This document shows positions 16,201-21,441 of a stretch of DNA of 21,441 nt, in pieces. The DNA is taken from the NCBI GenBank assembly GCA_002389385.1, contig DGOK01000051.1, positions 1 through 21,441 of the forward strand, in the 5' to 3' direction. Position 1 is the first letter of the stretch. Each line of letters opens with the position of its first letter. A program made the position numbers and the translations under genes. This DNA comes from Rhodospirillaceae bacterium UBA4468. Its GTDB lineage: Bacteria; Pseudomonadota; Alphaproteobacteria; Rhodospirillales; Casp-alpha2. The notes beneath the pieces were generated by a model. The model had not been told where the DNA came from. It did no database searches and saw nothing but the letters and a program-made list of their open reading frames with translations.

Positions 16201-17145
16201 TCAGGTATTATCGCTGCCATCTGGTATGCGTGGACCGACTTGTGTGGTAATCGGTCCATAATGCTCAATCCGGCGGTGACGGGCGAAATCGAATACTGTG
16301 GATTTACCGAACTTAGTATCATCCAGATCGATTTCAGCAACGATGACTTCATCATCCTCACCTTTTGTCATCGCGATGATCTCGCCTGCGGGTGAAATAA
16401 TGCAGCTTTCGGCAAACATATGATGACCGTCCTCATTGCCGGATTTGGCAGATGCGGCGACGAACGTTGAATTCTGATAGGCGCCGGCTTGAAGGCTGAG
16501 GCGATTATGGAATTTGCGTTGTTCTAGCGTTTCTGACGCATCCTGAGAGTTCTCAGACGGCGTATTATAGCCAATCATTACCAGTTCAACGCCTTGTAGG
16601 CCCATCAGGCGAAATGTCTCGGGCCAGCGGCGATCATTGCAAATGCACATGCCCATGTTGCCGCCCATCGTGTTCCATACAGGGAACCCGAGATTGCCGG
16701 GTAAGAAGTATCGTTTTTCCAAATGCTGAAACTTACGACTTGGATCAAATTCGTCATGACCAGGCAGGTGAATTTTCCGGTACTTGCCTACGATGTTGCC
16801 AGATTTATCAACGAGGATAGACGTGTTGAAATGCTGTCCCTCAGGTGTGAGTTCGCCATATCCTAGACAGAATCCAACACCGCGTCGCTTTGCCATATCA
16901 AACAACGGCTTCGTTGCTGCATTTGGCATCTCACGTTCAAACCATTCGTCCATCTCAGCCCGGTCTTCAGCATAGTGGCGAGGGAAGAAAGTGGTCAGGG
17001 CAATCTCGGTAAAGACAACGATGTCAGCGCCATTGTCTGCTGCTTCATCGAGCATCTTACAAAGGCGGGCGACATTTGCCTGACGAGAGTCGCTAAGTTG
17101 AACTGCGCCGGATTGTGCGACGGCGAGAATGAGGGGACGAGTCAT
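16201..17145 (-). CDS. N-carbamoyl-D-amino-acid hydrolase-like amidohydrolase (nitrilase superfamily)
   Basis: This 314-residue protein belongs to the carbon-nitrogen hydrolase (nitrilase) superfamily. The Glu-Lys-Cys triad is visible: Glu47 in DIVVFTEIALTTFFPR, Lys124 in KYRKIHLPGHDE and Cys169 in CICNDRRWPETFR. The ICNDRRWPE form and the length are typical of N-carbamoyl-D-amino-acid hydrolase, which releases the D-amino acid, CO2 and ammonia from the N-carbamoyl compound. No hydantoinase gene lies in the window, so its real substrate is uncertain. The start at ATG 17145 is 3 bases after the GGDEF stop, so the two genes were one transcript. The frame is intact although the upstream gene is broken. 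Confidence 0.88.
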   Translation of the reverse strand: MTRPLILAVAQSGAVQLSDSRQANVARLCKMLDEAADNGADIVVFTEIALTTFFPRHYAEDRAEMDEWFEREMPNAATKPLFDMAKRRGVGFCLGYGELTPEGQHFNTSILVDKSGNIVGKYRKIHLPGHDEFDPSRKFQHLEKRYFLPGNLGFPVWNTMGGNMGMCICNDRRWPETFRLMGLQGVELVMIGYNTPSENSQDASETLEQRKFHNRLSLQAGAYQNSTFVAASAKSGNEDGHHMFAESCIISPAGEIIAMTKGEDDEVIVAEIDLDDTKFGKSTVFDFARHRRIEHYGPITTQVGPRIPDGSDNT

Positions 17146-17148
17146 GGT

Positions 17149-18107
17149 TTATGCTGCCGAGTCAAAAATTGCACGATTACGGTCTTGGGCCTTCGCGGTA
17201 TAAAGGGAGCGATCCGCCCGGTCTAGAATCTCTTCAATGCGGATATCGCGTCCTTGTGCACACGCGATACCAATAATAATTGTGGACGTCAAATCACCTT
17301 TTTCGCTTTTAACAATACTTTCGGCAACACTTTTATGAAGACGTTCAGCAATGATCTTGGACATTTCTTCCTTGACACCAGGCAGGATCACAGAAAACTC
17401 TTCACCGCCATAGCGCCCAACAACGTCGGTCTTTCTAAAAATCTTGCGACAATTATCAGCGCGATCACGCAATACATCATCGCCAATAGCGTGTCCGTAT
17501 GTATCGTTGATCTTTTTAAAATAGTCCGCATCAATCATCATGACGCTCACAACATGACCTTCGCGTTTTGCGCGTTCTTCTTCGTGGTTGGCGAGGGTGA
17601 AGAATTCGCGGCGATTAATCAGACCGGTCAGTTCGTCGCGTGTCGCCATTTCAATCAGGCGTTTCTCGAAAGCTTTGCGCTCGGTGATATCCTTATAAAG
17701 GGTTATCACGCCACCGCCTGGAATAGAGTTCGCGCGTACGCTTAAGATACGGCCGCCTTCGAGTTCACGCTCAAAGAATTGCGGTTTTCCTTCTCGGGAC
17801 GCATCAAGCTGCTGCATCAACAATGAACCAGGATCAACGATGCCATTGTCGGAAGTTCGCTCAATCAGCTCATTTAACGCAACACCAACACCCACATCAC
17901 TGTCCGAAAGACTGAGATTGTTGCAGCTTGCGTATTGTATAGTATCAGCTAGTAATTACTGTAAATAATCGTAATGCCTTCAGACAAACGATCGAGACTT
18001 TCAACAATAAGGTCCCAATTGCGTTGTTTGATAATATCTTGATTCTGTCCCAACGTGTTTCCTATTCTGTAAAAGTGCTTGTTGAGATGTTTGTGACGTA
18101 TGTTCAC
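17149..18107 (-). pseudogene. PAS-GGDEF diguanylate cyclase with a broken PAS domain
   Basis: The C-terminal GGDEF domain looks complete: RDELTGLINRREFFTLANHE, the DADYFKKINDTYGHAIGDDVL substrate site and the active-site loop RYGGEEFSVILPG. It would make cyclic di-GMP. A PAS_7-like domain precedes it (FERELEGGRILSVRANSIPG, GGVITLYKDITERK). The longest open part starts at GTG 17895, but the PAS domain reaches further: in another minus frame, from about 18107, the residues NWDLIVESLDRLSEGITIIY and LILYNTQAATI continue it. TAG at 17951-17949 interrupts that frame (SNY-stop-LILY, perhaps CAG to TAG), and a frameshift near 17900-17920 leads into the GGDEF frame. A truncated, unregulated cyclase from 17895 is possible but has no clear ribosome-binding site. 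The upstream start is a guess. Confidence 0.75.
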
Positions 18108-18211
18108 ACGCGTTTTGGAGTGAATTAGGTTCAGCGCACGACTTAGTTATTAGAATACAGAAATTTTCGTAAAATCCAAGTTTTTGAAGACGATCTAGCC
18201 ATGTTGTGTTC
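18108..18211. other. Short divergent promoter region
   Basis: About 100 AT-rich bases separate the GGDEF remnant from the EamA remnant. No clear promoter boxes or strong ribosome-binding sites can be seen for either. Confidence 0.3.
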
Positions 18212-19114
18212 ATGAATTCGAAAAATGAAGCAAACCCACAGCTTATAATTGTCATTGCGATGCTTTGGGCAACTGCAGGGTCATTTCTTTTCACAATCAT
18301 GTGGGTTCTACCAAAGTTAGCGGGGAGCTCGGTCCCGCCTATGTAGATCGGTTTTTTCCATTATGCAGCGGGGGCAATTTTTATCGCACCGTTCTTTGTT
18401 TCTGATATGCGATTGCCCGCAGCTACAACGTCTCACCCCAAACAACCACGCCTAATGGGTATGCATATTTTACGGGCAGCGTGTGGCGTCTCATCATTGG
18501 TTTTTGGTGCCTATGCCGTCACAAGAATCCCTTTGGCGAATGTTCAGGCCATCGCAATGACAAACGGCGTCTTTACAGTGTTGTTTGCATCGATATTCCT
18601 TAAGGAACATGTGGGTTGGCGAGAAGTGCTCTCGGGCTCTGTCGCGTTGGGCGGTGCGGTGCTTGTGGCAGGGCCTGGTTCTGCAGGTGCTGCAGGGTGG
18701 GCATTGCTTGGTGTGTTAGCAGCCTTTGCTCAGGCCATTACCTGGGGTGCTGAGGTGGTTTTCCTCAAGGCAACGGCGACCCGCGACCGCGCCAGCCGTA
18801 TTCTGTTCATCGTTAATGTCGCTGCATCGGTGATGGTGTTGGCCACAGGCGTTTGGTTTTGGGAAAGCCTTATGATTGAGGTCATTCTTTTGGTTGCTGC
18901 GATGGGGCTGATCGCGATTTTGGGACAAATCTGCAATATTCGCGCGTTTCGTTTGACCAGTGCGACTAATCTCGTGCCAGTACGATATTCTGGAATCGTT
19001 TTTGTGGCCATCTTCGGTATATTGTTTTTTGATGAGTGGCCGGGTCTTATGGTGATCGTTGGCGCAGCCATGATCGTTGGTGGCGCAATGTGGTTGGCAT
19101 TGTCCCGTGACTAA
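18212..19114 (+). pseudogene. EamA/DMT-family transporter with an early in-frame TAG
   Basis: Read through the stop, this is a 300-residue drug/metabolite transporter with about ten membrane segments and two EamA halves. Visible marks are the first helix LIIVIAMLWATAGSFLFTIM, AYAVTRIPLANVQAIAMTNG and LFASIFLKEHVGWRE in the first half, and LTSATNLVPVRYSGIVF with LFFDEWPGLMVIVGAAMIV in the second. TAG at 18344-18346 (codon 45) falls between VPPM and IGFFHYAAG in an unchanged frame; CAG to TAG is likely. The usual Arg of this FFRY segment reads His. Restart at 18407 would lose the first two membrane segments. The ATG at 18212 has only a weak ribosome-binding site. Substrate unknown. Confidence 0.85.
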
Positions 19115-19151
19115 ACTGAGACTATGTAAACGTTAAGCCGTTAAATCCATC

Positions 19152-19156
19152 AGGAG
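19152..19156 (+). promoter_or_regulatory. Ribosome-binding site for the TTG-started 2TM gene
   Basis: AGGAG lies 9 bases before TTG at 19166. No ATG or GTG suits the frame, so this site supports the TTG start. Confidence 0.6.
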
Positions 19157-19165
19157 AATAAAGCT

Positions 19166-19408
19166 TTGCACGACACAGAATCTGATCGTGAAGATCAAGC
19201 CCATGCACGTGCACTTCAACGTCAGCGTGGCCTTGCACTCCATTTCGCCGGATACATCATTGTTGTCAGCGGCTTGTTTGCCGTCAATTTCCTGTGGCTA
19301 AAAGGTGAGCCTTGGTTTGTCCTGCCAATGGTCGGTTGGGGGAGTGTTCTGGCGCTTCACGTGGCCCGGGTCATAGGTTTGTTCAACGGCTTGTTTGGCA
19401 ATAAATAA
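19166..19408 (+). CDS. Small 2TM-domain membrane protein
   Basis: This 80-residue protein has a charged N-terminus (about 1-20) and two membrane segments, at about 27-45 (FAGYIIVVSGLFAVNFLWL) and 52-70. The layout LALHFAGYIIVV ... WFVLPMVGWGSVLALHVARV fits the 2TM domain family (PF13239-like), found alone or attached to histidine kinases and HTH proteins; its function is unknown. It uses a TTG start at 19166, supported by AGGAG upstream. It lies 51 bases after the transporter remnant and 90 bases before pccA. Whether it is co-transcribed with pccA is unclear, since the gap contains repeated motifs that could hold a separate promoter. Confidence 0.75.
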   Translation: MHDTESDREDQAHARALQRQRGLALHFAGYIIVVSGLFAVNFLWLKGEPWFVLPMVGWGSVLALHVARVIGLFNGLFGNK

Positions 19409-19415
19409 TCGACTT

Positions 19416-19464
19416 TTGTTCGCGGTTGTAAAAAACCTCGAAACCTTGCTCGCGAAATCGTAAA
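19416..19464. promoter_or_regulatory. Candidate operator: two direct repeats TTGYTCGCG...GTAAAA upstream of pccA
   Basis: TTGTTCGCG (19416-19424) and TTGCTCGCG (19446-19454) lie 30 bases apart, about three helical turns, and each is followed a few bases later by GTAAAA. They stand 35-83 bases before pccA. Such spacing suits binding of a regulator to one face of the DNA. In other alphaproteobacteria propionate genes are controlled by PccR/ScfR-type proteins that bind TTTGCAAA-like sites; these repeats differ, so the link is only a guess. Confidence 0.4.
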
Positions 19465-19498
19465 ACTTAAGTCGGAATTACCGGGGTAGGGAAGAAAC

Positions 19499-21441
19499 AT
19501 GTTCAAAAAAATCCTAATCGCTAACCGTGGTGAGATTGCTTGTCGGGTCATCAAGACAGCCCGTGCCATGGGAATCTCAACAGTTGCTGTATACTCAGAC
19601 GCAGATCGAGATGCGCTGCATGTTCAGATGGCTGACGAAGCCGTGCATATTGGACCTGCGCCAACAGCCGAGAGTTATCTCGTCATCGATAATATTCTGA
19701 GAGCGATTAAGGACACTGGTGCTGAAGCTGTGCATCCGGGGTATGGCTTCTTGTCTGAAAATACTCATTTCGCCCAAGCGCTTGAAAAAGCGGGCGTTGC
19801 GTTTATCGGTCCTGGCCCAAAAGCCATCACAGCGATGGGCGACAAGATCGAATCCAAAAAACTTGCGAATGCGGCAAAGGTATCAACCGTACCAGGGCAT
19901 CCAGATGCCATCGCTGATGCGGATGAAGCCGTTAAAATTTCAGACATGGTTGGCTACCCGGTTATGCTTAAAGCATCAGCGGGTGGTGGCGGAAAGGGTA
20001 TGCGTATTGCCTGGAATGCCGAAGAGGCGCGCGATGGATTTATCCGTGCGACAAACGAAGCCAAGTCGTCGTTCGGTGACGACCGTGTGTTTGTTGAGAA
20101 ATTTATAGAAGACCCGCGCCATATCGAAATTCAGATCATTGCCGATAAGCATGGCAACACGATCTATCTTGGCGAGCGCGAATGCTCTATTCAGCGCCGC
20201 CATCAAAAAGTGATCGAAGAAGCGCCATCACCTTTCCTTGACGATAAAACTCGGAAAGCCATGGGCGAAGAAGCGGTCTCGCTGGCCGCTGCCGTTGATT
20301 ATCATTCAGCGGGTACCGTTGAGTTTATTGTCGATAAAAATAAGAATTTCTTCTTTCTGGAAATGAACACACGTTTACAGGTTGAGCATCCTGTCACAGA
20401 ATACATTACCGGACTTGATCTGGTTGAGTTGATGATCCGCGTCGCTGACGGTGAAGAGCTTCCGTTCAAACAAGAAGATGTCACGTTAACCGGCTGGTCA
20501 ATGGAAAGCCGGATTTATGCCGAAGATCCATTCCGGAACTTTATGCCATCGATTGGCCGACTGATTAAATACCGCCCACCCGTTGAAGAAGAGGGTGCCG
20601 TGCGTGTTGATACCGGCGTCTATGAAGGCGGCGAGATTTCGATGTACTACGATCCGATGATCGCCAAGCTGGTGACGTACGGCAAAGACCGTGCTGAGGC
20701 GACAAAGAATATGCGCCAGGCTTTGGATGAGTTTTATATTAAAGGTGTGCAGCACAACATTCCATTCCTGAATGCCTTGGTGTCACATCAACGCTTTATC
20801 GATGGTGAATTAACGACAAACTTTATCGCTGAAGAATATCCCGAGGGCTTTAACCCAACGGATACAGTGCCAAAGGATACAAAAATCTTCGCAGCTGTTG
20901 CAGGCCTTATGCATACCGCTTATCAGGCGCGGGCTGCGCAAATATCTGGTCAGCAACGCGGCCATAATCGTCAGGTCTCATCTGATTGGGTCGTGATATT
21001 TGGTGATAATAATTATCATGTCACTGTTGGTGATGCGGAAAGCGGACACGTTGAACTAAACGTAGATGGAACAGAGTTTGTTATTTCGACGGACTGGCAG
21101 TTAGGTGATCCATTATTCCGAGCCGAGATCGCAGGCGAGCAGATCTGCTTCCAAGTTACACGCACGACTGTGTCGTACTCAATTTCGCAAGGTGGGTTCC
21201 AAGCTGATGCATGGGTGCTGTCGCCGCATGTTGCCGAACTGAACAAGCTGATGCTTGAGAAAGAAGCACCGGACACGTCGAAGCTTTTATTATCACCAAT
21301 GCCTGGCTTATTGGTTTCCGTTGCTGTTACCGAAGGCCAGGAAGTGAAGGCTGGTGAAGAGTTGTGCGTTGTTGAAGCGATGAAGATGGAGAATGTTCTT
21401 CGTGCTGAAAAAGACACGACTGTCACGGTGGTTAAGGCTGA
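19499..21441 (+). CDS. pccA: Propionyl-CoA carboxylase alpha subunit (biotin carboxylase plus biotin carrier), 3' end cut by window edge
   Basis: The 647 residues seen are the ATP-dependent biotin carboxylase and biotin carrier subunit of propionyl-CoA carboxylase. The N-terminal domain starts MFKKILIANRGEIACRVIKT and includes HPGYGFLSEN. The ATP-grasp domain has the glycine loop KASAGGGGKGMR, ECSIQRRHQKVIEEAPS and the catalytic EMNTRLQVEHPVTE. A linker domain follows, and the biotinyl site is AMKMEN with Lys629. Members are usually about 660-670 residues, so only some 20 are missing past the edge. The ATG at 19499 has GGGGTAGGGA close upstream. Its partner pccB is at 13064-14596. No lesion is visible, in contrast to its neighbours. 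Confidence 0.96.
   Translation, partial: MFKKILIANRGEIACRVIKTARAMGISTVAVYSDADRDALHVQMADEAVHIGPAPTAESYLVIDNILRAIKDTGAEAVHPGYGFLSENTHFAQALEKAGVAFIGPGPKAITAMGDKIESKKLANAAKVSTVPGHPDAIADADEAVKISDMVGYPVMLKASAGGGGKGMRIAWNAEEARDGFIRATNEAKSSFGDDRVFVEKFIEDPRHIEIQIIADKHGNTIYLGERECSIQRRHQKVIEEAPSPFLDDKTRKAMGEEAVSLAAAVDYHSAGTVEFIVDKNKNFFFLEMNTRLQVEHPVTEYITGLDLVELMIRVADGEELPFKQEDVTLTGWSMESRIYAEDPFRNFMPSIGRLIKYRPPVEEEGAVRVDTGVYEGGEISMYYDPMIAKLVTYGKDRAEATKNMRQALDEFYIKGVQHNIPFLNALVSHQRFIDGELTTNFIAEEYPEGFNPTDTVPKDTKIFAAVAGLMHTAYQARAAQISGQQRGHNRQVSSDWVVIFGDNNYHVTVGDAESGHVELNVDGTEFVISTDWQLGDPLFRAEIAGEQICFQVTRTTVSYSISQGGFQADAWVLSPHVAELNKLMLEKEAPDTSKLLLSPMPGLLVSVAVTEGQEVKAGEELCVVEAMKMENVLRAEKDTTVTVVKA

Noticed and set aside
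18001..18300. 99-residue minus-strand open frame
   Set aside because: It has no family signal, covers the start of the EamA gene, and the PAS sequence lies in a different minus frame.
4952..18346. Reassigned or suppressed stop codon (TAG read as an amino acid)
   Set aside because: Four of seven in-frame stops are TAG, but TAA and TGA also interrupt genes, frameshifts accompany them, and TAG is the normal end of pccB and the HAD gene. Decay explains all of it better.
1..21441. Mobile element, prophage, CRISPR array, tRNA or rRNA
   Set aside because: No transposase, integrase, phage protein, regular repeat-spacer array or tRNA-like fold was seen on either strand.

Overview
The window looks like the chromosome of a free-living alphaproteobacterium of mid GC content. 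The evidence is gene content rather than any marker gene: an ATP12-type F1-ATPase assembly chaperone, a DUF2336 protein, propionyl-CoA carboxylase subunits, an AsmA-family protein, and a paired palindromic intergenic repeat of a kind common in this class. The order rarA-crcB-rluC ... HAD phosphatase ... ATP12 chaperone resembles a housekeeping block I recall from Rhodospirillales-like genomes; no search was possible. I see no phage, transposase, CRISPR array, tRNA or rRNA gene.

Layout. 1-904 (minus): an unrecognised 88-residue protein, then a truncated retropepsin-like 'ATP-dependent zinc protease' joined to a truncated rimK by an apparent deletion. 1178-4593 (plus): a dienelactone hydrolase followed by the tight run rarA-crcB-rluC. 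4757-8049 (plus): a three-gene signalling operon (OmpR-type response regulator, DUF2336 protein, PAS-PAS histidine kinase), broken in all three genes. 8167-9167 (minus): an OmpA-type lipoprotein, with two facing terminators between it and the kinase. 9507-14596 (plus): HAD phosphatase, AsmA protein, ATP12 chaperone, pccB. 14606-15322 (plus): an LprI-like secreted protein interrupted by a stop. 15367-15444: inverted repeat pair. 15475-18107 (minus): GNAT acetyltransferase, an N-carbamoyl-D-amino-acid hydrolase-like enzyme, and a GGDEF protein with a broken PAS domain. 18212-19114 (plus): an EamA-type transporter with an early amber codon. 19166-21441 (plus): a small 2TM protein, then pccA running off the right edge.

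How the genes work together. PccA (biotin carboxylase plus biotin carrier) and PccB (carboxyltransferase) form propionyl-CoA carboxylase, although here their genes lie about 4.9 kb apart. RarA, RluC, CrcB and the ATP12 chaperone are housekeeping functions and are intact. The damaged genes are sensory, regulatory, transport or ribosome-modification genes.

The main signal is concentrated gene decay. There are seven in-frame stops (four TAG, two TAA, one TGA), at least four frameshifts and one fusion deletion in about seven genes. Two catalytic motifs are also changed: the kinase phospho-acceptor His to Tyr, and the protease DTGA to DTSA. Most inferred substitutions are C-to-T or G-to-A. Intact genes lie between the damaged ones, which argues against general sequencing error but does not exclude it.
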